From Streptococcus pantholopis (lineage in GTDB: Bacteria; Bacillota; Bacilli; Lactobacillales; Streptococcaceae), in assembly GCF_001642085.1 (NCBI RefSeq), contig NZ_CP014699.1, forward strand, positions 310,001-374,000: DNA of 64,000 bases. The letters run 5' to 3'. Below the pieces are notes generated by a model. The model did not search any database. It had not been told where the DNA came from and was given only the letters and a program-made list of their open reading frames with translations. A program made the position numbers and the translations under genes. Below, one piece after another: positions 1 through 10,281 of this stretch; the stretch's first letter is position 1, and each line of letters opens with the position of its first letter.

Positions 1-680
1 ACATCCCGTCCGGACGGCTCACCTGATAAACTTTGGCAAACTGAAGGTCATCTATAGTTCTGGCCCAGCTGAGGTCGCTGGGAATCACAAAGGTCTGACT
101 GTCTGCCTGCCAAGCCCCCTTTGCCTGTGAGCGCCCTGTTTCTAAGGCCTTCTCCAGCGCTGACAACCCCTCAAAAATCTGCGGCGACCGCGCATTAAAA
201 GCCAACAGCTTATCCAGCTTGTCCTGCAGCTCCTGTCTGGCGCCTTGAACAAGGGACAGACTGTCTTTCATAGCAGAAATCCGCTCCTGACTCCTCTGCC
301 CCACAGGATGAGCCTGCATATCGGCCAGCAGCTCCTGACCTGTTTTTATGACGGCATCACACTGGGCTATCTGGGCTTCCAGTTCTGACTGCCTCAAATC
401 TTCTGACCCCACCTCTTCCTGATAGGCTTCAGGCAGCCGCTGAACACTCTCTCTGACCGCCTCCAAGTAAAGGCGGGTCCCCCTCCTTTAAGGGCTGGAT
501 AACCGCTTGGACGTAGGCGCGGGCGGAATCATAGGTCCGGCCTTTCAGGTCAGAACCGCTCTCCAAAAACCCGCTGATGGCACTGTCCAGCTGATCCAGA
601 CCAGCCATAGCCTGGTCAACTGTGGCACTGGTGCTTGCGGCCTGCATCTGTGAAGCCCCTAAATACATGTCAATACTCAT
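1..680 (-). pseudogene. LXG-domain type VII secretion effector, N-terminal part, frameshifted
   Basis: The protein begins MSIDMYLGASQMQAAS, the usual start of LXG polymorphic toxins exported by the type VII (ESX-like) system of Firmicutes. The first reading frame covers about 70 LXG-like residues and then runs out of frame at a run of five C (479-483 on the plus strand). Removing one base restores a long continuous helical LXG frame (TRLYLEAVRESVQRLPEAY and onward) that reads to the left edge of the window. The toxin C-terminus lies outside. The start is adjacent to the stop of the upstream DUF3958 gene, and GGAGG precedes it. Either the gene is inactivated, the tract is variable, or the run was misread. 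The LXG assignment is from recognisable N-terminal pattern and neighbours; the toxin activity is unknown. Confidence 0.75.
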
Positions 681-1157
681 TTAAACCTCCCCGGTCCTGA
701 AAATATGGCGGCGTTCTTTCTTAACAGCCTCCAGGGCCTCCTCTGTTTGGGTCCTCTCTTTCAGCACACGCTCCCTGTCCTCTTCAAAGGCCTCTCTTAA
801 GCGCCTTTTCTGACTGCTCCAGTCCTCTGTCAGGCCATAAGAAAAGACCGCATAGACCCCTTCCAGCTCTGCAGTCAGGAGAGTCAGCTGTCTGCTGTAA
901 ACCTCAAACCACTCATCCTGACTTTCCAGCGCTGTCTTCTGGCGCTGAACAGCCATTTCCTGACGCTCAAGTGTGTTCTCTTCTTTTTTTAGCTCAGCCA
1001 GGCGCTCCTGACAGGCCAGCTGCTTTTGCGCTGGGGTCAGCGGGACCTGCTCCTTGTCTGCATCGGAAGAAAGCTTGGTTTTCTCTTTTTGGGACGGTTT
1101 AGTATAATGGCGCTCCCGTATCCGTTTATCCAGAGCGGCCAGCTCTCTGTCCATCAT
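681..1157 (-). CDS. DUF3958-like helical partner of LXG effector
   Basis: This encodes a 158-residue, highly charged, mostly coiled-coil protein (many E/K/R/Q heptads, no signal peptide or membrane segment). Its size, composition and position directly before an LXG gene fit the DUF3958 family of small helical proteins that accompany LXG effectors. The same frame is open upstream to 1250, where an ATG with a good AAGGA site encodes 14 residues and then meets TAA at 1206-1208. The frame then continues through 16 more sense codons to the ATG at 1157. The original start may therefore have been 1250 with a nonsense mutation, and 1157 a re-initiation site. Its stop abuts the LXG start, implying one operon. 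Family assignment is by context and pattern only. Confidence 0.6.
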   Translation of the reverse strand: MMDRELAALDKRIRERHYTKPSQKEKTKLSSDADKEQVPLTPAQKQLACQERLAELKKEENTLERQEMAVQRQKTALESQDEWFEVYSRQLTLLTAELEGVYAVFSYGLTEDWSSQKRRLREAFEEDRERVLKERTQTEEALEAVKKERRHIFRTGEV

Positions 1158-1264
1158 CTCATTCCAGCGCTTAAGTTCGGCAGCGCTGGGGCGTTTGGTG
1201 GTGGCTTATTTAGGCGTAACGTAGGGGCTTTGATTGTAAAGGGGAAACATGGGTTTATCCTTTC

Positions 1265-1537
1265 TTAGCTGATTATCTGGGCGGCTGCCTGATCGGCTGC
1301 TTCAAATTCTGCGGCGGCGCTGTTGATATTGGCTGAGAGATCTGACAGAACCGTGCTGAGATCGCCTGTTGCCATCAGGATTTGATCAATAGCCTGATGG
1401 GCGAGGCTGTTGCCTGCGACAGTGGATTGACCGTCCTTATCGGAGGCTCCGGTGTCTGCCAGAGCACTGGTGGCTGTTTGAAAAGCGCTGGCATGCGCTT
1501 GGGCGCTGGCGGAACTGCTTTGAATGGCTGTACTCAT
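1265..1537 (-). CDS. TIGR04197-type small type VII secretion effector/partner
   Basis: This encodes a 90-residue alanine- and serine-rich helical protein beginning MSTAIQSSSASAQAHASAF. It resembles the small WXG100-like TIGR04197 proteins that precede DUF3958 and LXG genes and act as secretion partners of LXG toxins. The ATG at 1537 has AGGTG six bases upstream and is preferred to the in-frame GTG two codons earlier. It is the first gene of the leftward type VII block; the next frame begins about 15 bp downstream. No signal peptide is expected, since ESX-type substrates lack one. Confidence 0.7.
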   Translation of the reverse strand: MSTAIQSSSASAQAHASAFQTATSALADTGASDKDGQSTVAGNSLAHQAIDQILMATGDLSTVLSDLSANINSAAAEFEAADQAAAQIIS

Positions 1538-1759
1538 GTGCACCTCATTTCAGTAAAATTTAAGCTTAGTCTAGCATAGATTTGTTTTAAAATCAAGTAG
1601 GAGAAGACAGACTGGAGTACAGAAAGTTAAAAAAGCCTCTGTATTTAAAAAATTGATACAAAAGAAAAAGAACTGTATTGCAATTGTAACTAAAAAACTG
1701 TACTATGATAATAATACAAAAGTTAAATGGGTTGTTTTTGTGATAAAGAGGGAGAGGTT

Positions 1760-2002
1760 ATGGATAAGGAATGTCTCAAATTGTATCATGCCATTGAGCT
1801 GGCATATGCCAAAGAAGAGGTTCGTTCGGATCCGGTTTTGGCGAAGGCTTTGCTGTCTGCTTCAAATGAACTGATTAAATTTCAAAATGTTTTTTCATCA
1901 GCTTACCATTTGAAAAAAGAATTGCTCCACTATACGGTGGATAAACAGGTTGCATTGCCTAGGCCTATTATTAATCTTCAGCAGATTTTGGAGACAATAT
2001 AA
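1760..2002 (+). CDS. Small helical protein, possibly bacteriocin-immunity-like
   Basis: This encodes an 80-residue protein starting MDKECLKLYHAIELAYAKEE after a strong GGGAGAGG site; an upstream in-frame ATG at 1727 lacks one. The predicted fold is all-helical with no membrane segment. Length, helical pattern and the C-terminal LPRPIINLQQIL loosely recall enterocin-A-type immunity proteins, but I do not recognise it firmly. It lies just upstream of an ABC transporter ATPase gene (20 bp gap) and is probably cotranscribed, which would also suit an immunity module. The function is not established. Confidence 0.45.
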   Translation: MDKECLKLYHAIELAYAKEEVRSDPVLAKALLSASNELIKFQNVFSSAYHLKKELLHYTVDKQVALPRPIINLQQILETI

Positions 2003-2021
2003 CTGGTGTAAGAAGACAAAA

Positions 2022-2761
2022 ATGATAGAGTTTAAACAGGTTTCTAAATTGTACGGAGAAAAAGAGGCGCTCTGCAGCCTTAATTTACAGATAAGAGACG
2101 GTGAGATTTTCGGACTTATCGGTCATAAGGGTGCTGGTAAGACGACTGCTATCAGGATTTTAACTTCTATTGTTGAAGCGACCTCGGGTGAACTTTATGT
2201 CGATGACCTCTTGCTTAGCAGCAATCGTGATAATATCAAAAAAAAATCGGCTACGTTCCTGATTCGCCGGATGTTTTTCTTAATCTGACAGCTAACGAGT
2301 ACTGGCATTTTTTAGCCCAGCTCTATGAAGTGCCTAAACATAATTTAGAAGCACGGATTGAAAAACTCAGCCAGCTGTTTGATTTAAGTGAGCAAAAAAA
2401 TGAAACGCTTGATAGTTTTTCACATGGGATGCGGCAGAAAGCCATTATTATCGGTGCTCTTATTTCTGATCCGGATATCTGGGTTTTAGATGAACCTCTG
2501 ACCGGTCTCGATCGTCAGGCCTCTTTTGATTTAAAGGAAATGATGCGGGAACATGCTAAAAATGGCAAAACGGTACTTTTTTCAGCCCCTGCTCTGTCGG
2601 TTGCTGAACAGCTCTGCCATCGTATCGGTATTTTAAGAAAAGGGGAGCTGGTTTTTGTCGGCAGTCTGGAGGAATTGAAGCAGCAGTATCCCGGTCAGGA
2701 ACTGGAGGCTATTTATCTTAAACTAGCCGGACATCAAGCAGAAATAGAGGTGAGCAGATGA
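2022..2761 (+). pseudogene. ABC transporter ATP-binding protein, frame interrupted at A9
   Basis: The first part (2022-2288) contains the Walker A motif GHKGAGKTT. The second part contains the signature SHGMRQK, Walker B IWVLDEP and the D-loop TGLD. The two parts lie in different frames that meet at a run of nine A (2238-2246). Seven or ten A would give a continuous 240-odd-residue ATPase (IGYVPDSPDVFLNLTANEY bridging). It overlaps the permease gene by ATGA, so translation is coupled. The pair would drive a polypeptide or drug exporter of the Ecs/YthP-like type. The lesion could be a true mutation, a slippery A-tract rescued by transcriptional slippage, or a sequence error. Confidence 0.8.
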
Positions 2762-4383
2762 GGCGGTCAACTGTATGGGAACTGTTTAAGGTCAATCTTC
2801 TTTATTCTGATCCTCAAAGTGTTATCAGGTTAAGAAATAAACAAAAGCAAAAACCTAAGGAATCTTTTTCAATCTACAAGGGGCTCCTCTGGCAGCAGGG
2901 CTTATTGACTGTTTTTTTTACGTTTTTTAACTTTATCTATATTACTAGACTGGACTTTATCGGCCTGCCCAGTCTTTTCTCCTTTTATTTAGCTATATAC
3001 GGTTTACTGGCCCTTGCATTTTCCTTTTCAACTATGTATGCTGTCTTTTATCAAAGCAATGATGTCAAGCTCTATGCCCATCTGCCCGTAAAAGCCGGTG
3101 AGCTCTATCTGGCAAAAATTCTGGCTTCAATGGGTCTCAGTTTAATGCCTTTGATGACCATCTTGCTGATACTTGTGCTGGCTTACTGGCAGCTTCTGGA
3201 CCCGCCTTTTGCACTTTTAGTTGCTGCTGTCAATTTCGCAGTGATTTTTATAAGCTGCATGGTCTTATCGCTTGTTATTAACAGTTTTGTCGGTCGGAGA
3301 ATTGCCAGAAGCCGGCTGAAAAAATTAAATTTCACTATTTTGATGTCTCTGACAGCATTTGTTTCTTTAGGACTTGTGTTTTATCTTTTTATTGTCAACC
3401 AGCAGCCTCTGGTTGACAGCAGCGGAAATTTGACTAGGGTTTCTGACCCTTATTTTATTTATCCTTATTTCAGAGGATTTTATGATGTTGTGCAGGATCC
3501 TTTTAGTTCAGCCAGTTTGCTTCATTACTGGCTGCCTTTGCTTGCAGTGTTCTTTCTGCTTATCTATTTGGTAGGGAAACTCATTCCCCGCTATTTTGAG
3601 GACAGCCTTTACCAAAATCAAGAACAAATCTCTAAAAAGAATAAACCTTTCAAGGATTTGTCCAGCCGGCAGCTTTTAATCCGGCACCATCTGATGACCA
3701 TAATACAAAATGCCGCCTTACTGATTAATTCCTTTCTGCTGCCGCTGACCTTTTTTGCCATTTTTTCAATCCCTTATCTCCTAGGCAGAATCGTTTCCGC
3801 AGATTTCCTGACAGCTGATTATAGCGGGCTTGCTATACTGGCCGGAGTAGTGGCCGGAATCAGCTGTGTTATGCCGACCTCGCTTTTAGCTGTCGGAATG
3901 TCTTTGGAGAAGGAAAATTTTACCCTTTTTAAAGCTTTGCCGCTGAAATTTAAGGACTTTATTTGGCAGAAATTTTTGGTACTGTGGGCAGTTCAGGTTA
4001 GCGTGCCGCTTCTCTTTTTCTTGCTGTTTTTGCTCTTTTTACCGAAAATCAGTTTTTTCATCGCTTTCTTTTTTGTGCTAGGTTTTCTCTTAGCAACCTT
4101 TATTCAGGGGCAGTTCATGTACCGGCGAGACTATAACAATCTCCTTTTAAATTGGCAGGATATCAGTCAGCTTTTTCAGAGAAGCCGCAGTCGGTTTTTG
4201 GTAGTTGTCCTGACTTTGCTTGACTTCTTTCTAGGGCTTATAACCATTGCTATAGCTCTTGTTCTAAGCTTAGCGTTTAATTCCTCAGCTGTCAGCCTGT
4301 TTATTATCATTTTGATTTTGCTGCTGGCCGGTCTCCTGCAGTATCATCTTGTTCGAACATTTTGGCGGAAGCTTTCAAATTAG
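2758..4383 (+). CDS. ABC transporter permease, large multi-spanning (YthQ-like)
   Basis: This encodes a 541-residue hydrophobic protein with many membrane segments throughout and a loop rich in charged residues near the middle. Length and layout resemble the putative ABC exporter permeases exemplified by B. subtilis YthQ. It starts with the ATGA overlap of the upstream ATPase, so the two form one transporter. The substrate cannot be read from sequence. A hairpin terminator follows immediately. Confidence 0.8.
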   Translation: MRRSTVWELFKVNLLYSDPQSVIRLRNKQKQKPKESFSIYKGLLWQQGLLTVFFTFFNFIYITRLDFIGLPSLFSFYLAIYGLLALAFSFSTMYAVFYQSNDVKLYAHLPVKAGELYLAKILASMGLSLMPLMTILLILVLAYWQLLDPPFALLVAAVNFAVIFISCMVLSLVINSFVGRRIARSRLKKLNFTILMSLTAFVSLGLVFYLFIVNQQPLVDSSGNLTRVSDPYFIYPYFRGFYDVVQDPFSSASLLHYWLPLLAVFFLLIYLVGKLIPRYFEDSLYQNQEQISKKNKPFKDLSSRQLLIRHHLMTIIQNAALLINSFLLPLTFFAIFSIPYLLGRIVSADFLTADYSGLAILAGVVAGISCVMPTSLLAVGMSLEKENFTLFKALPLKFKDFIWQKFLVLWAVQVSVPLLFFLLFLLFLPKISFFIAFFFVLGFLLATFIQGQFMYRRDYNNLLLNWQDISQLFQRSRSRFLVVVLTLLDFFLGLITIAIALVLSLAFNSSAVSLFIIILILLLAGLLQYHLVRTFWRKLSN

Positions 4384-4389
4384 ACCCTC

Positions 4390-4432
4390 AAAAAACAATC
4401 CGGCTTATGATGAGAAAGGCGGATTGTTTTTT
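4390..4432 (+). terminator. Rho-independent terminator after ABC permease
   Basis: The inverted repeat AAAACAATCCG / CGGATTGTTTT encloses a loop of about 17 nt and is followed by a T tract. It separates the ABC operon from proB. Confidence 0.8.
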
Positions 4433-4474
4433 CTTGTCAGGATATCAAGAAGGGCGGGCAGAACTGAAAAAATA

Positions 4475-4483
4475 TGCTATAAT
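4475..4483 (+). promoter_or_regulatory. Extended -10 promoter of proB, leaderless start
   Basis: TGCTATAAT is a perfect extended -10 element. Only seven bases separate it from the proB ATG at 4491, so the predicted transcription start falls on or next to the start codon. No Shine-Dalgarno sequence is present. The same arrangement recurs before rsmH and ylbF. Confidence 0.7.
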
Positions 4484-4490
4484 TTTTATT

Positions 4491-5294
4491 ATGAAAAGAA
4501 ATTTTGGTCATGTAAAGCGTCTTGTTATCAAAATCGGAACTAGCTCGCTGGTGCTCCCGACCGGGAAAATTAATCTTGAAAAAATTGATCAGCTGGCTTT
4601 TGTGATAGCCAGTCTGGCCAATAAAGGCATGGAAGTGATTCTGGTTTCCTCAGGGGCGATGGGCTTTGGGCTGAATGTTCTTGACCTTCCTAAACGCCCT
4701 GCAAATCTTGCTAAACAGCAGGCGGTCTCCAGTGTCGGTCAGGTCGCAATGATGAGTTTGTATTCTCAAATATTTTCTCATTACCAGACAGCTGTTTCTC
4801 AAATTCTATTAACACGGGATGTCATAGAGTTTCCAGAAAGTCTGGGCAATGTAACAAATGCCTTTGAGAGTCTGATTGCCATGGGGATTGTTCCTATCGT
4901 CAACGAGAATGATGCCATCAGCGTGGATGAGATGGATCATGCCACCAAGTTTGGGGACAATGATCGTTTGTCAGCCATTGTTGCAGGTATCACTAAGGCT
5001 GACCTGCTTATCATGCTGTCAGACATTGACGGACTTTTTGATAAGAACCCGACGATTTATGAGGATGCAGCTCTTCGGTCGCATGTCACTGCCATTACAG
5101 AGGAGATTATCAAATCAGCCGGCGGTGTTGGCAGCCGATTTGGGACAGGCGGTATGATTAGTAAAATCCAAAGTGCCCAGATTGTTTTTGAAAATCACAG
5201 TCAGATGGTTTTGATGAATGGCAAAAATCCTCGGGATATCTTGCGTGTTTTGGACGGAGTAGAGTTGGGCACCTGGTTTGCCCAGACCAGATAA
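4491..5294 (+). CDS. proB: Glutamate 5-kinase
   Basis: This enzyme phosphorylates L-glutamate to gamma-glutamyl phosphate, the first and feedback-regulated step of proline synthesis. The 267-residue product begins [20 protein letters not shown] and has the amino-acid-kinase signature [18 protein letters not shown], the NENDAIS / [10 protein letters not shown] segments and the C-terminal GTGGM nucleotide motif. There is no PUA domain, as is usual for streptococcal ProB. An in-frame extension to 4362 crosses the upstream terminator and is rejected. The start at 4491 matches the family and implies a leaderless message. proA follows after 68 bp. Confidence 0.95.
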   Translation: MKRNFGHVKRLVIKIGTSSLVLPTGKINLEKIDQLAFVIASLANKGMEVILVSSGAMGFGLNVLDLPKRPANLAKQQAVSSVGQVAMMSLYSQIFSHYQTAVSQILLTRDVIEFPESLGNVTNAFESLIAMGIVPIVNENDAISVDEMDHATKFGDNDRLSAIVAGITKADLLIMLSDIDGLFDKNPTIYEDAALRSHVTAITEEIIKSAGGVGSRFGTGGMISKIQSAQIVFENHSQMVLMNGKNPRDILRVLDGVELGTWFAQTR

Positions 5295-5362
5295 GAAAGC
5301 GCTGATGCATGTACGATTTGCTGTAAAGCTATGCTTATTTTAATAGTTGAAGGAGTGGTATT

Positions 5363-6613
5363 ATGACTTATATTGAGCAACTAGGCAGAGGGGCCAGACA
5401 GGCCGGTCATAGTCTTATGCAGTTGGGAACGGCGCAGAAAAATGCTGTTCTAAGGGATGTTGCACAGGCTTTGTTAGATCAAGCTGCTTATATTTTAGCT
5501 GAAAACAAACGTGATCTAGCTAAGGCTAAGGAGAATGGCATTTCAGATATTATGATCGATCGGCTTCGTTTAGACGATGAACGTATTGCAGATATAGCCC
5601 AAGGCGTCCGTCAGGTAGCTGATTTAGCGGATCCTATAGGGCAGGTTGTTAGGGGCTATACCAATTTGGATGGTTTGAAGATTGTTCAGAAGCGTGTTCC
5701 GCTGGGTGTCATTGCCATGATTTTTGAAAGCCGGCCCAATGTTTCTGTTGATGCTTTCAGCTTGGCTTTTAAGACTAGCAATGCCATTATTTTGCGGGGA
5801 GGACGGGATGCTATATGCTCAAATACCGCTTTGGTTCAGGTCATCCGTCAGACCCTGTCGCAGTCAGGAATCGATGAGAATGCGGTCCAGCTGGTTGAAG
5901 ACACCAGCCATGCGGTAGCTGAGGAGTTAATGGAGGCCGTCGATTATATTGATGTTCTGATTCCCAGAGGCAGTGCCAGACTGATTCAGACTGTAAAAAG
6001 CAAGGCAAAGGTGCCTTTTATTGAAACCGGCGTCGGGAATGTCCATATCTTTGTCGATGAATTTGCGGATTTAGATACGGCCGTGAATATTGTAATCAAT
6101 GCCAAAACTCAGCGTCCCAGTGTCTGCAATGCGGCTGAAAGTTTAGTTGTGCACAGTTCTGTCGCTGAAAGCTTTTTACCTAAACTGGCAGCTGCCATGG
6201 ATGCAGTTCAGCCGGTTGAATGGCGGGCTGATGCGCGTGCGCAGGCCTATTTGCCGCAATCGGTTCCTGCAAGTGAGGACGATTACGCGACAGAATTCTT
6301 GGACTATATCATGTCTGTTAAGACGGTTGACAGTCTCCAGGAAGCAGTCGACTGGATTAATACCTACAGTTCCCACCATTCTGAGGCGATTATTACCAAA
6401 GATCTGGCTCATGCTGAACATTTCCAAGATCAGGTAGATTCAGCTGCCGTCTATGTCAATGCTTCAACGCGTTTTACTGACGGTTTTGTTTTTGGTCTGG
6501 GAGCCGAAATCGGTATCTCAACACAAAAGATACATGCCAGAGGACCGATGGGTCTGGAAGCTCTGACCAGCACTAAATTTTATATCAAGGGAGAAGGACA
6601 GGTCCGTCAGTAA
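5363..6613 (+). CDS. proA: Gamma-glutamyl phosphate reductase
   Basis: This NADPH-dependent reductase converts gamma-glutamyl phosphate to glutamate-5-semialdehyde, the second step of proline synthesis. The 416-residue length is typical. It has the ALDH-superfamily fold signatures including [17 protein letters not shown], and the catalytic cysteine segment [12 protein letters not shown]. The C-terminus [21 protein letters not shown] is a ProA hallmark. GAAGGAG precedes the ATG. It lies behind proB and is probably cotranscribed, and a strong terminator follows. Confidence 0.96.
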   Translation: MTYIEQLGRGARQAGHSLMQLGTAQKNAVLRDVAQALLDQAAYILAENKRDLAKAKENGISDIMIDRLRLDDERIADIAQGVRQVADLADPIGQVVRGYTNLDGLKIVQKRVPLGVIAMIFESRPNVSVDAFSLAFKTSNAIILRGGRDAICSNTALVQVIRQTLSQSGIDENAVQLVEDTSHAVAEELMEAVDYIDVLIPRGSARLIQTVKSKAKVPFIETGVGNVHIFVDEFADLDTAVNIVINAKTQRPSVCNAAESLVVHSSVAESFLPKLAAAMDAVQPVEWRADARAQAYLPQSVPASEDDYATEFLDYIMSVKTVDSLQEAVDWINTYSSHHSEAIITKDLAHAEHFQDQVDSAAVYVNASTRFTDGFVFGLGAEIGISTQKIHARGPMGLEALTSTKFYIKGEGQVRQ

Positions 6614-6644
6614 TCTTTTAGACGGCTCTCCTCGCCGGCAATTC

Positions 6645-6684
6645 AAAAAAACGGCCTTCATACGGAAAGGAAGGGCCGTTTTTA
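6645..6684 (+). terminator. Rho-independent terminator after proA
   Basis: The stem AACGGCCTTC / GAAGGGCCGTT with a short loop is followed by a T tract. Confidence 0.85.
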
Positions 6685-6720
6685 TCTTCCTGATTTTCAT
6701 TTTCTAAACCATATAAAGTA

Positions 6721-6729
6721 TGCTATAAT
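6721..6729 (+). promoter_or_regulatory. Extended -10 promoter of rsmH, leaderless start
   Basis: TGCTATAAT ends seven bases before the rsmH ATG at 6737, with no Shine-Dalgarno between. The expected transcript starts at or one base from the start codon. Confidence 0.7.
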
Positions 6730-6736
6730 AAAAGTT

Positions 6737-7699
6737 ATGACAAATGATTTTTATCATAAGACTGTGTTTCTGCATGAGGCTGTCGACATGCTTGCAGTTA
6801 AGCCTGATGGAGTCTATGTTGATGCGACTTTAGGAGGTTCCGGACACAGCAGTTATTTACTGTCGCGGCTCAGCAGTCAAGGGCGGCTCTATGCCTTCGA
6901 TCAGGATCAGAAAGCAATAAATCAGGCAAAAGTTCGCCTGCATCCTTATATTGAAACAGGACAGGTCCGCCTGATTAAGGATAATTTTAAAAACCTTAGC
7001 TTTCGCCTCAGTCAGTACGGTCAAACAGCTGTTGATGGGGTTCTCTATGACTTAGGAGTATCCAGTCCGCAGCTGGACGAAAGCAAGAGGGGTTTTTCCT
7101 ACAAGCAGGATGCTCCCCTTGATATGCGGATGAATCAAGAGCAGGAGCTGTCTGCCTATGACGTTGTCAACCATTATGCCTATAACAATTTAGTCCGCCT
7201 CTTCTTTCGCTATGGTGAAGATAAGTTTGCCAAACAAGTGGCCCGAAAGATTGAGTCGGCCCGGCAAATAAAGCCTATTGCGACAACCGGTGAGCTGGCT
7301 GAACTGATTAAAGCCGCCAAGCCTGCCAAGGCGCTCAAGAAAAAAGGCCATCCGGCCAAGCAAATTTTTCAGGCCATCCGTATAGAAGTAAATGATGAGC
7401 TTAGGGCTGCAGAAACTTCTCTGAAACAGGCGCTGGATTTACTGAAGCCAGATGGCCGGATCGCTGTGATAACCTTCCACTCTTTAGAGGATCGTATCGT
7501 CAAACAGCTATTTAGAGAGGCAGCTGCTGTCAATGTCCCTAAAGGACTGCCTGTTATTCCTGAAAGTCTGCAGCCTAAATTTGAATTGGTTAACCGCAAA
7601 CCGGTATTACCCAGCGAGCAGGAACTTGAAATGAATCACCGAGCCCATTCGGCTAAGCTCCGAGTTATCAGAAAAATAAGTGAAAAAAATTATGACTAA
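6737..7699 (+). CDS. rsmH: 16S rRNA (cytosine1402-N4)-methyltransferase
   Basis: RsmH (MraW) methylates N4 of C1402 in 16S rRNA using S-adenosylmethionine. The 320-residue protein shows [11 protein letters not shown] (SAM motif I), the FDQDQKAI acidic segment, [12 protein letters not shown], and the C-terminal [13 protein letters not shown] segment plus [12 protein letters not shown]. It is the first gene of the division/cell-wall cluster rsmH-ftsL-pbpX-mraY, and its end overlaps ftsL. The start is fixed by the family N-terminus ([12 protein letters not shown]) and the promoter seven bases upstream. Confidence 0.96.
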   Translation: MTNDFYHKTVFLHEAVDMLAVKPDGVYVDATLGGSGHSSYLLSRLSSQGRLYAFDQDQKAINQAKVRLHPYIETGQVRLIKDNFKNLSFRLSQYGQTAVDGVLYDLGVSSPQLDESKRGFSYKQDAPLDMRMNQEQELSAYDVVNHYAYNNLVRLFFRYGEDKFAKQVARKIESARQIKPIATTGELAELIKAAKPAKALKKKGHPAKQIFQAIRIEVNDELRAAETSLKQALDLLKPDGRIAVITFHSLEDRIVKQLFREAAAVNVPKGLPVIPESLQPKFELVNRKPVLPSEQELEMNHRAHSAKLRVIRKISEKNYD

Positions 7700-8015
7700 T
7701 GAAAAACGAACTGAGGCAGTGACAAAAGTCCTGCAGAAACGTATTCGCACTTTTTCAAGAATTGAAAAAGCTTTTTATGGTGCCATTATTCTGACGGCTA
7801 TTATCATGGCTGTCAGTATCGTTTACCTGCAGAGCCGCAATCTTCAGGTTCAGCAGGAAATCACTCAATTAAACAGTCAGATTAATGATAAGGAAACAGA
7901 ATTAAACAACGCTAAGCAGGAAGTTGCCGAGCTGAGCGGCCGCGACCGCATTGTCCAAATTGCGACAGAATCAGGCTTAAATTCTGAAAATGCTAACATT
8001 TCTGAGGTAAAGTAA
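7692..8015 (+). CDS. ftsL: Cell division protein FtsL
   Basis: This encodes a small bitopic division protein that forms a complex with DivIB and DivIC at the septum. The 107 residues comprise a short basic cytoplasmic N-terminus, one membrane segment (about residues 25-48) and an extracellular coiled coil with an L-x6-L pattern ([17 protein letters not shown]). It sits between rsmH and pbpX as in other streptococci. It overlaps rsmH; a GTG at 7680 is an alternative start four codons earlier, and neither has a clear ribosome site. Confidence 0.88.
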   Translation: MTNEKRTEAVTKVLQKRIRTFSRIEKAFYGAIILTAIIMAVSIVYLQSRNLQVQQEITQLNSQINDKETELNNAKQEVAELSGRDRIVQIATESGLNSENANISEVK

Positions 8016-8018
8016 TCA

Positions 8019-10280
8019 ATGCGAAAATTTTTTAAGAAGTGGCAGAATCGCTTTTTAGGTTACGTTATCAGTGACCGCAAAAGGCCGCGGCAGAACCGTG
8101 AACGGGTAGGGCAAAACCTGATGATTCTGGCGATTTTCATTTTTTTTGTTTTTATTATTAATTTTGTCATTATAATCGGAACAGACAAAAAATTTGGAGA
8201 GAATCTCTCTGAAAAAGCAAGGGACGTTTATCAGACGACTGTTACCGTTCAGGCTAAACGCGGAACGATTTATGATCGCAACGGCAATCCCATTGCCGAA
8301 GATTCAACCACCTACAGCGTTTATGCCATCATAGATAAGTCCTACATTTCCTCTACCGGAGAAAAACTGTATGTACAGTCTTCACAATACGACCAAGTTG
8401 CTGAGATTTTTAATCAGCAGCTGGGTATGGATAAAGAAGAGGTACTAAGTCAGCTGCGGCAGAAAAAAGTCTTTCAGGTCAGCTTCGGAACCAAAGGTTC
8501 AGGGATTTCTTACAGTACAATGTCGGCTATTACAGCTGCTATGCAGGAAGCTGGTATAGAAGGTATTGCTTTTACAACAAGCCCCGGACGGATGTATAAA
8601 AACGGGATTTTTGCTTCTCAGTTTATCGGAGTCGCTCAGCTCCATGAAAACAAGGACGGGACCAAAAGCCTTATCGGGACATCCGGTCTTGAAGCCAGTT
8701 TGAATGATATTTTATCCGGAGAAGACGGGACTGTAACCTACGAAAAAGATAAAAACGGCAATACACTGCTTGGAACCGGAACGACTGTCAAAGAGGCAGT
8801 TAACGGAAAAGATGTTTACACAACACTATCTGAACCGATTCAGACTTATCTTGAGACTCAGATGGATGTTTTTCAGGCGGAAGCTAAGGGTGTTTATGCC
8901 AGTGCAACTCTCATTAATGCTAAGACAGGAGAAATTCTGGCAACTTCACAAAGGCCGACTTACAATCCCAGCACACTGGAAGGTTATGATGAGGGGAACC
9001 TTAAAACCTGGAATACTTTGCTATATCAAAGCAACTATGAGCCCGGTTCGACCATGAAGGTGATGACTTTGGCTTCTGCTATTGATTCAGGCGTTTTCAA
9101 TCCTTCTGAAAGTTACAGCAACAGTGAAGGTCTGACTATTGCAGATGCAACCATTCAGGACTGGGCCATTAATGAAGGATCTTCTACCGGACAGTACATG
9201 ACTATGGCTCAGGGCTTTGCTTACTCCAGTAATGTCGGCATGACCATGCTGGAGCAGAAGATGGGCAATGATAAATGGCTCAACTACCTTTCTAAATTCC
9301 GTTTTGGCTATCCGACCCGTTTTGGCATGGGGAATGAAGCAACGGGACTTTTGCCATCGGATAATATTGTGACGATTGCCATGAGTGCTTTCGGCCAAGG
9401 GATAGCAACAACCCAAACCCAAATGCTGCGGGCTTTTACCTCTGTCTCCAACGATGGTGTCATGGTTGAACCGCAGTTTATCAGTAAGCTTTACGATCCC
9501 AATACTGATACCAGCCGCAGTGCCTCAGCTGAGGTGGTCGGCAATCCAGTTTCTGCTGAAGCAGCCAGACAAACCAGAGATTATATGGTAACTGTTGGCA
9601 CCGATCCTTACTACGGAACTCTGTATTCAGACGGTCCGATTATCCAAGTAGGCAATGAATCAGTTGCTGTGAAATCAGGGACAGCCCAAATTGCGGCAGA
9701 GGACGGGAGCGGCTATATGACAGGATCTAATGATTACATTTATTCTGTCGTAGCCATGCTGCCTTCAGAAGATCCGGAGTTTGTCATGTATGTGACCTTG
9801 CAGCAGCCGGAAGAGCGTTTTTCAGCTCTGTATTGGCAAGACGTTGTCAATCCTGTCTTGGAAGAAGCTGTTTTAATGCGGGATACCTTGCTGGCACCGG
9901 CAGCCAATGAGACTGCTCAGCAAACAGAGTACCATCTGGATGATGTTATAGGTAAGAACCCAGGAGAAACAGCAGAAGAGCTGAGACGAAATTTGGTCCA
10001 TCCTGTTGTCTTGGGAACCGGCAGCAAAATCAGCAAAGTATCCAAAAAAACCGGCTCTAATTTAGCAGAAAATGAACAAATTCTGCTTTTGACAAATAAT
10101 CTTGAGAAAGTACCGGATATGTACGGCTGGACTAAGGCCAATGTAGAGACTTTTGCTAAGTGGACCGGTATAAAGATCAAATACAGAGGATCCGACTCGG
10201 GGACCGTCATCAAACAAAATGTTGATATTGATGCCAATATTGATGATATTAAAAAAATCACCATCACTTTAGGAGAATAA
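8019..10280 (+). CDS. pbpX: Penicillin-binding protein 2X
   Basis: This is a class B transpeptidase for septal peptidoglycan cross-linking and a main beta-lactam target. The 753 residues have a short cytoplasmic N-terminus, one membrane anchor (about residues 31-53), a dimerisation domain (RGTIYDRNG), a transpeptidase domain with active-site S344-T-M-K347, S403-S-N405 and K552-S-G554, and two C-terminal PASTA repeats. It is translated 3 bp after ftsL and ends 1 bp before mraY. The intact motifs show no remodelling of the catalytic triads. Confidence 0.96.
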   Translation: MRKFFKKWQNRFLGYVISDRKRPRQNRERVGQNLMILAIFIFFVFIINFVIIIGTDKKFGENLSEKARDVYQTTVTVQAKRGTIYDRNGNPIAEDSTTYSVYAIIDKSYISSTGEKLYVQSSQYDQVAEIFNQQLGMDKEEVLSQLRQKKVFQVSFGTKGSGISYSTMSAITAAMQEAGIEGIAFTTSPGRMYKNGIFASQFIGVAQLHENKDGTKSLIGTSGLEASLNDILSGEDGTVTYEKDKNGNTLLGTGTTVKEAVNGKDVYTTLSEPIQTYLETQMDVFQAEAKGVYASATLINAKTGEILATSQRPTYNPSTLEGYDEGNLKTWNTLLYQSNYEPGSTMKVMTLASAIDSGVFNPSESYSNSEGLTIADATIQDWAINEGSSTGQYMTMAQGFAYSSNVGMTMLEQKMGNDKWLNYLSKFRFGYPTRFGMGNEATGLLPSDNIVTIAMSAFGQGIATTQTQMLRAFTSVSNDGVMVEPQFISKLYDPNTDTSRSASAEVVGNPVSAEAARQTRDYMVTVGTDPYYGTLYSDGPIIQVGNESVAVKSGTAQIAAEDGSGYMTGSNDYIYSVVAMLPSEDPEFVMYVTLQQPEERFSALYWQDVVNPVLEEAVLMRDTLLAPAANETAQQTEYHLDDVIGKNPGETAEELRRNLVHPVVLGTGSKISKVSKKTGSNLAENEQILLLTNNLEKVPDMYGWTKANVETFAKWTGIKIKYRGSDSGTVIKQNVDIDANIDDIKKITITLGE

Positions 10281-10281
10281 T

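Noticed and set aside
1026-1268. Plus-strand frame across the type VII genes
   Set aside because: It is opposite the DUF3958 gene, has no ribosome site and no recognisable product.
4362-4490. Longer proB start
   Set aside because: The extension overlaps the upstream terminator and promoter and does not match ProB; 4491 fits the family.
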